Positions 1 to 5,767 of a DNA stretch of 5,767 bases are shown one piece after another. The stretch's first letter is position 1. Each line of letters starts with the position of its first letter. The position numbers were made by a program, and so were the translations under genes. Source of the DNA: an uncultured Bacteroidales bacterium (GTDB lineage: Bacteria > Bacteroidota > Bacteroidia > Bacteroidales > Paludibacteraceae); NCBI GenBank assembly GCA_903912795.1, contig CAIWIS010000026.1:1-5767 (forward strand), read 5' to 3'. The notes beneath the pieces are model-generated. The model made no database searches. It was given only the letters and a program-made list of their open reading frames with translations, and was not told the origin of the DNA.

Positions 1-977
1 AAATTGCTCCTGCACATGCTCGTGGTAAATTGGTTTCGCTCAATCAGTTGACAATCATTTTAGGGATATTGATGGCCACTATAAGTGCTTACTATTTTGG
101 CGATGCCAACAATGCCGATAGTTGGCGTTGGATGTTTGGCTCGGCACTCATACCCGCTATTGTATTCTTTGTGAGTGTATTTTTTATTCCCGAAACACCT
201 CGTTGGTTAATAAAAGCCAACCGCGATATGGAAGCTCAAAAGGTATTGACCAAAATTGGCGAACAGGCTTTTATTGAAAAGGAAATGCGTGATATTAAAA
301 ATTCTTTAACGCAGCATATTGCCAAAAGTGGAAGCTATCGCGATTTGCTGGGAGTAGCCGTCTTGCCCGCTTTGTTGGTCGGTTTTGGTATTGCTATTTT
401 GCAACAGTTTTGTGGTATAAACAATGTAACCCAGTATGTACAGGTCATTTTCGAAAAGGCGCATATCAACCTCAGCGATGGACTTTTCAAGGGTATGTTT
501 GTGGGATTGGTGTTTTTTGTGTTTACATTTTTGGCCATTTTGCTGGTAGATAAAATCGGACGAAAAATACTTATGCTGGTGGGTACAGCACTCATGGCCT
601 TTTTTCTGTTTATGCTTGCCTGGTCGTTTCAGAGCGAGAGTGTCGATGGCCGATTGGTATTCTTTTTTGTAATGGGCTATATTGGCACTTTTGCTTTTAC
701 CCTTGGCCCCGTGGTGTGGGTGTTATTATCCGAAATTTACCCAAATTACATCCGCGAAAAAGCCCTATCACTTTCTTCGTGTATGTTGTGGACAGCTACT
801 TTTGTGGTGGTGCTCGTGTCGCCTTATTTGCTTGATTTCAGTCCTGTATTTAACTTTCTGCTTTTTGCCGTTCTCAATGTTATTGGCTTTGTGTTTATCT
901 GGTTCTATTTGCCCGAAACAAAAGGACGTACATTGGAAGATATGGAAGAAATTTGGGAAAAGATGACCAAACGATAA
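1..977 (+). CDS. MFS sugar porter, XylE-like (5'-truncated by window edge)
   Basis: Inner-membrane sugar:proton symporter of the major facilitator sugar porter family. It probably imports a monosaccharide such as galactose, xylose or glucose. The frame is open from base 3 and begins IAPAHARGKLVSLNQ, the conserved loop between TM4 and TM5, so the real start lies upstream; the TTG at 30 is internal. About 324 residues remain and cover TM5-TM12. Family signatures, numbered from the first visible Ile, are PETPRWL (63-69, after TM6), QQFCGIN (134-140, TM7), DKIGRK (183-188, TM8/9 loop), GPVVW (235-239, TM10), SEIYP (243-247) and PETKGR (304-309, C-terminal). The Gln-Gln and Asn of QQFCGIN and the TM10 Trp match sugar-contacting residues of E. 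coli XylE. The XylE TM11 Gln contact appears to be Leu here (about residue 262). The family call is firm; the substrate is inferred from the neighbouring GH27 and galM genes. Confidence 0.93.
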   Translation, partial: IAPAHARGKLVSLNQLTIILGILMATISAYYFGDANNADSWRWMFGSALIPAIVFFVSVFFIPETPRWLIKANRDMEAQKVLTKIGEQAFIEKEMRDIKNSLTQHIAKSGSYRDLLGVAVLPALLVGFGIAILQQFCGINNVTQYVQVIFEKAHINLSDGLFKGMFVGLVFFVFTFLAILLVDKIGRKILMLVGTALMAFFLFMLAWSFQSESVDGRLVFFFVMGYIGTFAFTLGPVVWVLLSEIYPNYIREKALSLSSCMLWTATFVVVLVSPYLLDFSPVFNFLLFAVLNVIGFVFIWFYLPETKGRTLEDMEEIWEKMTKR

Positions 978-1180
978 AATGCAATATTTAAAACTAGAAA
1001 TATTTAACAATACAAATAATTTAAAAAATGCAGTCTTGAATTTGTAGAATACTCCTTGAGATATTCACAATACGAAACGGCAGTGCTATGAATGAGAATG
1101 GGAAGTAACATTTAACAGCGTTCAACCTCCGTTTAAAAAGGAATCAGGTTTAGTTTAATTGTTTAGTTTTTTAAGGTCAG
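978..1180. other. Apparently non-coding 3' region of the sugar porter transcript
   Basis: About 200 AT-rich bases lie between the porter stop codon and its terminator. The longest + strand reading I could find starts at ATG 979, one base after the porter stop, and encodes only 22 residues before TAG at 1045-1047. It has no recognisable motif. A roughly 40-codon open stretch on the other strand lacks a start codon. A short direct repeat, GTTTAGTTT, occurs at 1148-1156 and 1161-1169. The region may be a long 3' untranslated stretch, or the eroded remains of something lost when the ATPase gene arrived. I see no RNA gene. Confidence 0.4.
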
Positions 1181-1225
1181 AAAGAATGTTTGAAAATGTA
1201 AGATTTTCGGGCATTCTTTTTTTTT
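1181..1225 (+). terminator. Rho-independent terminator, + strand polarity
   Basis: The left arm at 1183-1197 (AGAATG TTT GAAAAT) pairs along its full 15 bases with the right arm at 1203-1217 (ATTTTC GGG CATTCT) around the 5-nt loop GTAAG. Three central pairs are U-G wobbles. The AA at 1181-1182 can pair with the first bases of the T run, which extends to 1225. Read on the - strand, the three wobble positions become C-A mismatches and no T tract follows the hairpin, so the structure is directional. It should end transcription coming from the sugar porter and shield the opposing ATPase gene. Confidence 0.85.
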
Positions 1226-1296
1226 GATATGTTTTCAGAAACAACTCCAACTTAATAATTCTGAGTTCAATTTAGCTATAAGAATGAAGAATTGCC

Positions 1297-2490
1297 TTAA
1301 TAAAGTAATCCGAAAAGCCAGAGTGGAATATTGTTTCCATATCCAGTTTCAAGGTCATCCTTGGCAATATAACTTTCTGGTAAATCTTTTATTTGTTTGA
1401 AAGTTTTATTTATACCACCAATTTCAAATATAAATCTATCGTCAATCCTAAAATCACCTTTCTTTGCACCTGATATTGTATGTTTTAGAGATAGTTGGTT
1501 TACAAAAAAAGTTTCACGTACATTGCCCGTATTGTAGTTTTCGGGTGCAAGTGCATGTATAAGATTGCTGTTATCTAAAAACAACTTTTCGGGCTTATTC
1601 ATTAAATTCATCCCTTTCTGTTCGGCAAGTAACATACGAACTAAACCGGCTTTCTGCAAATAAATAAAATACTTCATAACCGAAGCCCTATTTATTTCGA
1701 GCTGACCACTCAATGTGCTTATATTTGGCGTATAAGGAACTAACGACGATACAATCATTAGCATTTTACGTAGTTTGTAAATTGATGCATATTCAATTTT
1801 TTCAACCGCAGGTAAATCAGTTTCTAAAATCACATTCACTACATTCCGTAATCGCATCGAATAACGTTTTACACCTTCTTTGAAAAATGGATAATAACCA
1901 TATTCAAGATATGCTCGGAATGCTGGGATAATTTTAATTTCGGAACAGATTTTCGAAGCAATCTCAATATGATTCTCAATGACATCTTTTAAAGATAAAA
2001 TAGGCGCATCATAATTGTTTTCCAATTTCAAAAACTCCCGAAATGATAGTCCATGAAGGTGATACGTGATAGCCCTTCGTGATAAGTCAGCATTGGATTT
2101 GTAAATTTCTAAAATTGATGACCCTGTAAATACGATATGTAAATCAGGATAACTGTCGTAAAGATTTTTAATCTCAATAGCCCAATTCGGATACCGGTGG
2201 ACTTCATCAATAAATATATGTGTGCCTCCCAAAGTATAAAATTCATGTACTGTTGGTTTCAACTCAGTTTTTGTGAAACGGATATTGTCTAAACTTATAT
2301 ACAAAGCTTTTTTACGCTGAGGAAATTGTTTCTTAATGTGTTGTAAAAGTAGTGTTGTTTTGCCTGTTCCCCGTGGTCCTACTATGCTTATAAGCCTATC
2401 CTCCCAGTCAATCTCGGAATAAAGATAACGTTCAAAGTCTAATCTGGTAGCTTCTATTAGTCGATTAAAATCCTCATATAGTTCTTCCAT
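1297..2490 (-). CDS. AAA-family ATPase with DUF4143-type C-terminus (AAA_14/DUF4143)
   Basis: A complete 397-residue P-loop ATPase of the large AAA_14 + DUF4143 group, whose cellular role is not settled. Walker A is GPRGTGKTT (38-46), Walker B is HIFIDEVH (91-98, with D95-E96), a TGSS strand (122-125) sits at the sensor position, and R138-R139 could supply an arginine finger. Residues about 255-288 read as a winged helix-turn-helix (NISTLSGQLEINRASVMKYF...). The C-terminus has D346 followed by E356-I-G-G, where a PD-(D/E)XK nuclease-like fold would carry D...ExK; the lysine position is Gly, so cleavage activity is doubtful. No signal peptide or membrane segment is seen, so it is probably cytoplasmic. 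ATG 2488-2490 is chosen because it fits the usual N-terminus and lies 25 nt downstream of a -7 promoter match. The gene stands alone, opposite to the flanking sugar genes. Confidence 0.9.
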   Translation of the reverse strand: MEELYEDFNRLIEATRLDFERYLYSEIDWEDRLISIVGPRGTGKTTLLLQHIKKQFPQRKKALYISLDNIRFTKTELKPTVHEFYTLGGTHIFIDEVHRYPNWAIEIKNLYDSYPDLHIVFTGSSILEIYKSNADLSRRAITYHLHGLSFREFLKLENNYDAPILSLKDVIENHIEIASKICSEIKIIPAFRAYLEYGYYPFFKEGVKRYSMRLRNVVNVILETDLPAVEKIEYASIYKLRKMLMIVSSLVPYTPNISTLSGQLEINRASVMKYFIYLQKAGLVRMLLAEQKGMNLMNKPEKLFLDNSNLIHALAPENYNTGNVRETFFVNQLSLKHTISGAKKGDFRIDDRFIFEIGGINKTFKQIKDLPESYIAKDDLETGYGNNIPLWLFGLLY

Positions 2491-2515
2491 AATCTTATAG
2501 TTTATATTTCGGGTT

Positions 2516-2523
2516 CAAAGATA
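2516..2523 (-). promoter_or_regulatory. Predicted -7 promoter element for the ATPase gene
   Basis: On the - strand this reads TATCTTTG, an exact match to the Bacteroidota -7 consensus TAnnTTTG. It lies 25 nt upstream of the ATPase start codon, predicting a leader of under 20 nt. No clean TTG -33 element sits at the expected distance. That area (about 2540-2547) is instead occupied by one of the TGTACA hexamers, which would fit a promoter that depends on, or is blocked by, a bound regulator. Confidence 0.55.
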
Positions 2524-2529
2524 CGTATT

Positions 2530-2580
2530 TGTTCAATACATTGTACATTAATATCAATAAATTGTACATTTGAATGTTCA
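2530..2580. repeat. Symmetric array of four TGTWCA hexamers, operator-like
   Basis: TGTTCA occurs at 2530-2535 and 2575-2580, and TGTACA at 2542-2547 and 2563-2568. Start-to-start spacings are 12, 21 and 12 bp, so the array is symmetric in layout about position 2555. The two inner copies sit inside an identical 10-mer, ATTGTACATT (2540-2549 and 2561-2570), 21 bp apart, which is two helical turns. The array begins 6 bp upstream of the ATPase -7 element and covers its -33 region, as expected of an operator. It lies over 130 bp upstream of the predicted GH27 promoter. The binding protein is unknown; the region is AT-rich and coincidence is possible. Confidence 0.4.
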
Positions 2581-2697
2581 TTTTTGCAAATATAATGAAT
2601 ATTTTATGGCTCAGCTATGATTTTTCATTTGCTTAATGTCGGTAAACAAACCAGAAAAACAATAAACCACCACTTTTGCAACAATAATTACTACTTA

Positions 2698-2723
2698 TTG
2701 ACTTTGTTATTTTGTTACTTTTG
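2698..2723 (+). promoter_or_regulatory. Predicted promoter of the GH27-galM operon
   Basis: TACTTTTG at 2716-2723 is an exact match to the Bacteroidota -7 consensus TAnnTTTG. A TTG at 2698-2700 lies 15 bp upstream, slightly short of the usual -33 spacing. Transcription would start near 2730, giving a leader of about 70 nt before the GH27 ATG. TTTGCAA occurs three times in this intergenic region (2583-2589, 2675-2681, 2732-2738). I cannot tell whether that is meaningful in such AT-rich DNA. Confidence 0.5.
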
Positions 2724-2745
2724 TAAATCAATTTGCAATCATCGG

Positions 2746-2783
2746 CATAGCAATGTGCTATTGAATAAACTTAACATAGCAAT
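2746..2783 (+). promoter_or_regulatory. Leader repeat with two alternative short hairpins upstream of GH27
   Basis: CATAGCAAT occurs at 2746-2754 and again at 2775-2783. Between the copies lies TGCTAT (2756-2761). That central segment can pair with ATAGCA of the upstream copy (2747-2752, loop of 3 nt) or of the downstream copy (2776-2781, loop of 14 nt), but not with both. The element falls within the predicted 5' leader of the GH27 mRNA and ends 19 nt before its start codon. Both stems are only 6 bp. The repeats could equally be DNA-binding half sites. It matches no riboswitch class I recognise. Confidence 0.3.
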
Positions 2784-2802
2784 CGAAATAAAATAATCAT
2801 TT

Positions 2803-4191
2803 ATGAAAACCAAATTAATCACAGTTTTAGCAGCATTATCTCTGACACTCGGAGCGATTGCAAAAAATGAAACAAAAACTAAAGTCTCATTAACACCAAC
2901 GCCACCTATGGGATGGAATAGTTGGGATTGTCTTGGGTTGGATGCCAACGAAACTCAGATTAAAGCAGTTGCCGATTATATGGCTGCTAATCTAAAGAAA
3001 TACGGTTGGGAGTATGTGGTAATTGATGCCGGTTGGTATCACCCTATAGATATAAATACGGCTAAATCGAACACCTATAGACCAGTACAGAATCTTGATA
3101 AATACGGTCGTTTAATTCCTGATACAGTAAAATATCCATCTGCAAAAGGTGGTGTTGGGTTCAAAGCATTGGCTGATTATATTCATAGCAAAGGGTTGAA
3201 ATTTGGGATTCATGTGCAGCGAGGAATTCCCTGGAATGCAGTTGCCTATAATACACCGATTAAGGGAACAGGATATTTTGCAAAAGAAGTGGCTAATCTC
3301 AAGGATACCTGTATATGGTCGCCCATAATGAAAGGGGTGGATTTGACTAAAGCCGGAGCGCAGGAATATATCAATTCGGTGTACGAGCAATATGCAGCAT
3401 GGGGTGTGGATTTTGTAAAAGTGGACGATATGTCCTATCCCTACCATAAATCTGAAATAGAAGGAGTACGTAAAGCAATCGACAATTCAGGAAGAGCCAT
3501 TGTATATAGTCTCTCACCAGGCGAATCGCCAATTTCTGAAGCAAAACATTTGGCCGAAAACTCAAACTTATGGCGTGTTTCGGGCGATTTTTGGGATGGT
3601 TGGAAATACCTGAAACATCAGTTTGAACTGCTGCGCAAATGGGAAAAATTTGACGAGCCCGGTCGTTGGCCCGATGCCGATATGCTACCCATTGGTAAAC
3701 TACGCAAAACAGGCGGTGATGCTTGGATTGCTTCGTTACTGGGTAAAACCATTGCCGAAGTGACTGATGAATATTCGCGTTTTACCGATACCGAAAAATA
3801 CACTTTGATGACGCTCTGGAGCATTTTTAAATCCCCATTGATATTGGGTGGATATTTACCAGAGAATGATGCTGTTACAACCAAACTTATTACCAATGCC
3901 GAAGTAATTGCTGTAAACCAAAAAGCCATTCACCGTAGGGAACTCCGAAACGAAAATGGATTGGTTATATGGGTTTCAGAACAACCCGGAACAGGTGCAA
4001 AATATGTGGCCATGTTTAATTTGAATGATGGAAAAGCACAGGAAATTTCTGTTTCGTGGAAAGAATTAGGGCTGAATGGTCAATTGAAGGTTCGTAATCT
4101 TTGGACTAAAAAAGTGGTTGGGAAATTTGCAACCAACTATACTGCTCAAGTTGAGGCTCACGGCTGTGTACTTGTACGCATTGGCAAATAA
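2803..4191 (+). CDS. Exported GH27 alpha-galactosidase-type glycoside hydrolase
   Basis: A retaining glycoside hydrolase of family GH27, probably releasing terminal alpha-galactose outside the cytoplasm. Residues 1-20 form a signal peptide (basic MKTK start, hydrophobic core, AIA before K21) without a lipobox Cys, so a soluble periplasmic or secreted enzyme is expected. The (beta/alpha)8 barrel opens with PPMGWNSWD (34-42). The predicted nucleophile is D208 in FVKVDD, with K206 as the usual partner. The acid/base is D262 in WRVSGDFWDGW. WPDADM (289-294) aligns with the substrate-binding Asp-Met of human alpha-galactosidase A. A C-terminal beta domain runs from about 385 to 462. Length is normal for the family. 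The human DDCW motif is DAGW here (75-78), and the CEWP region is replaced by SLSPG (236-240). GH27 also includes beta-L-arabinopyranosidases and alpha-N-acetylgalactosaminidases, so the exact substrate is open. It is the first gene of an operon with galM. Confidence 0.92.
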   Translation: MKTKLITVLAALSLTLGAIAKNETKTKVSLTPTPPMGWNSWDCLGLDANETQIKAVADYMAANLKKYGWEYVVIDAGWYHPIDINTAKSNTYRPVQNLDKYGRLIPDTVKYPSAKGGVGFKALADYIHSKGLKFGIHVQRGIPWNAVAYNTPIKGTGYFAKEVANLKDTCIWSPIMKGVDLTKAGAQEYINSVYEQYAAWGVDFVKVDDMSYPYHKSEIEGVRKAIDNSGRAIVYSLSPGESPISEAKHLAENSNLWRVSGDFWDGWKYLKHQFELLRKWEKFDEPGRWPDADMLPIGKLRKTGGDAWIASLLGKTIAEVTDEYSRFTDTEKYTLMTLWSIFKSPLILGGYLPENDAVTTKLITNAEVIAVNQKAIHRRELRNENGLVIWVSEQPGTGAKYVAMFNLNDGKAQEISVSWKELGLNGQLKVRNLWTKKVVGKFATNYTAQVEAHGCVLVRIGK

Positions 4192-4198
4192 TACTACT

Positions 4199-5260
4199 AT
4201 GCGGGTTATAAAGATAAATTGGGGGCTTGATAAAAATGGGAAAGAAGTCTTTCTTTTTTCTCTTTCAAATGCGAATAATCAGACGGTTAAAATTACGAAT
4301 TACGGCGGAATTATTACCTCATGGCTGGTGCCCGACAAAAACGGTGATTTCGTTGATATCGTGCTTGGTAAAGATAGCTTTGAGGATTATCTGGATAATC
4401 CGGCTTACATGGGATGCATTGTGGGGCGTGTTGCCAACCGAATTAAAAATGGCAGATTTTCGTTGAACGGAAAAGAATATCAGTTGGCACTTAACGATGG
4501 TGAAAACCACAATCATGGAGGAGCAAATGGATTTGATAAAGTGGTTTGGGATAGCGAAAGTTTTGAAAATGAAGCTGATTGTGGTGTTGTTCTCAGCTAT
4601 TTAAGTCCTCATGGTGAAGAGAATTATCCCGGCAATCTACATGTTACTGTAACATACACTTTTACCAATAAGAATGAACTTATTATTCATTATCAGGCCG
4701 AAACAGATAAACCAACACCAATTAATCTGACGAACCACAGCTATTTCAATCTGAAAGGAGAAGGGAAAGGCAATATTCTTTCTACAAATCTGAAAATTAA
4801 CAGTCAGAAATATACCGAAACTGATAAAGACTTTATTCCGACAGGGAAGATTTGGCCGGTATTAAATACGGCTTATGATTTTAGTGTTTTCAAACAAATC
4901 GGGAAGCATATTTCAGCTTGTAAAAAAGGTTATAATATCAATTTTGTGTTAGAACAATCTGGCGACATTACCATTCCAGCAGCCATTGCAGTTGACGAAG
5001 AATCGGGCAGGAAACTTGAAGTTCTCACCACCGAACCCGGATTGCAGCTTTACACAGCAGGCTATATGAACAACGAGAAAGGTAAAAATGGTAATTGCTA
5101 CGATGCATTTGCCGGTTTTTGTCTGGAAACACAGCATTTTGCGGATGCTCCTAATCATTCCCATTTCCCAACCATTGTACTAAATCCTGCAGAAAAATTC
5201 GAATCAAAAACGATTTATAGCCTAGGCTTGATAAGTCAAAATAATACACCAACAGTATAA
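4199..5260 (+). CDS. galM: Aldose 1-epimerase (mutarotase)
   Basis: Interconverts alpha and beta anomers of galactose, glucose and related aldoses, feeding sugar to kinases in the cytoplasm. The 353-residue protein has the full family pattern: NYGG (34-37), GRVANRI (76-82), a HGG motif with catalytic-type H106 and GFDK after it (111-114), NLTNHSYFNL (176-185) with H180, and GFCLETQHF (306-314) whose E310 matches the general base of E. coli GalM. The stretch before HGG reads NHNHGG where family members usually have NxLHGG. No signal peptide is present, unlike many lipoprotein mutarotases of this phylum. I chose ATG 4199, 7 nt after the GH27 stop, because the upstream in-frame extension only re-reads GH27 sequence. 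There is no clear ribosome binding site, so translational coupling to GH27 is likely. Cytoplasmic location complements the exported hydrolase. Confidence 0.95.
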   Translation: MRVIKINWGLDKNGKEVFLFSLSNANNQTVKITNYGGIITSWLVPDKNGDFVDIVLGKDSFEDYLDNPAYMGCIVGRVANRIKNGRFSLNGKEYQLALNDGENHNHGGANGFDKVVWDSESFENEADCGVVLSYLSPHGEENYPGNLHVTVTYTFTNKNELIIHYQAETDKPTPINLTNHSYFNLKGEGKGNILSTNLKINSQKYTETDKDFIPTGKIWPVLNTAYDFSVFKQIGKHISACKKGYNINFVLEQSGDITIPAAIAVDEESGRKLEVLTTEPGLQLYTAGYMNNEKGKNGNCYDAFAGFCLETQHFADAPNHSHFPTIVLNPAEKFESKTIYSLGLISQNNTPTV

Positions 5261-5261
5261 A

Positions 5262-5767
5262 TTAACCTTTCTTTTTTGCACGATATGTTCTGGGGTTTAC
5301 TCCCATGATCTTTGTAAATAACCTGCTGAAATACAACGGGTCATCGTATCCAATCATTTGGCTAATTTGATTGACTTTATAGTTTGTAAAGTCCAACAAA
5401 TGGCATGCTTCCTGAGTTTTTAGTTGTATCAAATAGTTTAATGGCGTATAACCGGTTTTTTCTTTGAATACTGTTGTAAAATGAGATGTTGATAAACCGA
5501 CAAATGTGGCTATTTCATTTAATGTAAGTCGTTTCGATATGTTTTCGCGCATAAAATGAATTGCTTCCTCTGTGGTATCGCGTGTTTGTGTTTCAGTAGC
5601 AGTTGCTGAGCGGAATGAATTGAGAAACTTAACGGAGCCCAAGAAATGAAAGAATAATGCGGTTGTATAATGTAAATTAGTTTTGCTATACCCATTTCGA
5701 AGTGTGCTAAAAATTTCTTCAAACATACGTAAACGGTCTTCGATGCGTGAATCTTTTTCGGGTGAAA
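5262..5767 (-). CDS. AraC/XylS-family transcriptional regulator (N-terminus beyond window)
   Basis: The C-terminal 167 residues of an AraC-type regulator. The frame stays open through the window edge, reading SPEKDSRIEDRLR before the ATG at 5724-5726, so that ATG is internal and the true start lies outside. Counting from that Met, the DNA-binding domain fills about 53-150. The first helix-turn-helix is LTLNEIATFVGLSTSHFTTVF (about 67-87). The second is YKVNQISQMIGYDDPLYFSRLF (about 116-137), followed by the family-typical GVNPRTYR. The preceding part (RMFEEIFSTLRNGY... to LGSVKF) resembles the linker after an N-terminal cupin sugar-sensing domain, which is not visible here. It converges on galM with a single base between stop codons. 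Its likely targets are the adjacent GH27-galM operon and possibly the sugar porter, by position only. Confidence 0.92.
   Translation of the reverse strand, partial: SPEKDSRIEDRLRMFEEIFSTLRNGYSKTNLHYTTALFFHFLGSVKFLNSFRSATATETQTRDTTEEAIHFMRENISKRLTLNEIATFVGLSTSHFTTVFKEKTGYTPLNYLIQLKTQEACHLLDFTNYKVNQISQMIGYDDPLYFSRLFTKIMGVNPRTYRAKKKG

Noticed and set aside
30..977. TTG at position 30 as the start of the sugar porter
   Set aside because: The frame is open back to base 3 and encodes the conserved IAPAHARGKLVSLNQ loop, so the gene is truncated by the window edge and this TTG is an internal Leu codon.
1234..1264. Inverted repeat TCAGAA/TTCTGA downstream of the ATPase as its terminator
   Set aside because: There are only six pairs with an 18-nt loop and no T tract in the - strand direction, too weak to call.
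2739..2948. 69-codon open frame on the - strand across the GH27 start
   Set aside because: It is antisense to the leader and signal peptide region of a well-supported gene and has no recognisable domain.
4118..4198. Upstream extension of galM overlapping the end of GH27
   Set aside because: The first 27 residues are an out-of-frame reading of GH27 codons with no mutarotase similarity. ATG 4199 gives the normal family N-terminus and length.
5219..5228. Perfect 10-bp palindrome AGCCTAGGCT near the end of galM as a terminator or operator
   Set aside because: It has no loop, pairing does not extend beyond 10 bp, it lies inside coding sequence and no T tract follows directly. It is most likely codon coincidence.
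5724..5726. ATG as the start of a short 154-residue AraC-type protein
   Set aside because: The reading frame continues without a stop to the window edge and the upstream residues (EDRLR before the Met) look like family sequence, so this Met is internal.
1..5767. CRISPR array, tRNA/rRNA genes, transposase or IS ends
   Set aside because: Reading both strands I saw no regularly spaced long repeats, no tRNA cloverleaf signature, no rRNA sequence and no transposase-like protein. The only repeats are the short ones listed.

Overview
The window looks like chromosome from a member of the Bacteroidota. The DNA is AT-rich and no start codon has a convincing Shine-Dalgarno sequence. Two promoters match the Bacteroidota -7 element TAnnTTTG exactly. 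The gene families present (a XylE-like sugar porter, GH27, GalM, an AraC-type regulator and an AAA_14/DUF4143 ATPase) are all common in that phylum. I would not name a genus.

Layout: (1) Positions 1-977, + strand: the C-terminal two thirds of an MFS sugar porter, followed by about 200 nt of apparently non-coding sequence and a clear rho-independent terminator at 1181-1225. (2) Positions 1297-2490, - strand: a complete AAA-family ATPase with a DUF4143-type C-terminus, unrelated to sugar metabolism and facing against the flanking sugar genes. (3) Positions 2491-2802: a divergent intergenic region with a promoter for each flanking gene, a symmetric array of four TGTWCA hexamers over the upstream part of the ATPase promoter, and a repeat/hairpin in the leader of the + strand operon. 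(4) Positions 2803-5260, + strand: a two-gene operon of an exported GH27 alpha-galactosidase-type enzyme and an aldose 1-epimerase (galM), 7 nt apart. (5) Positions 5262-5767, - strand: the C-terminal part of an AraC/XylS-type regulator, converging on galM with a 1-nt gap and running off the window.

Read together, the sugar genes suggest a small alpha-galactoside (or related aldose) utilisation locus. The GH27 enzyme would release sugar outside the cytoplasm, the sugar porter would import the monosaccharide, GalM would interconvert its anomers for intracellular metabolism, and the AraC-type protein is the likely local regulator. No SusC/SusD pair or galactokinase lies in the window, so the substrate is inferred. 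The ATPase looks like an interloper in this cluster. I found no clearly new multi-gene system. The best leads are the hexamer array, the degenerate nuclease-like tail of the ATPase, and active-site differences in the GH27 enzyme and the porter.
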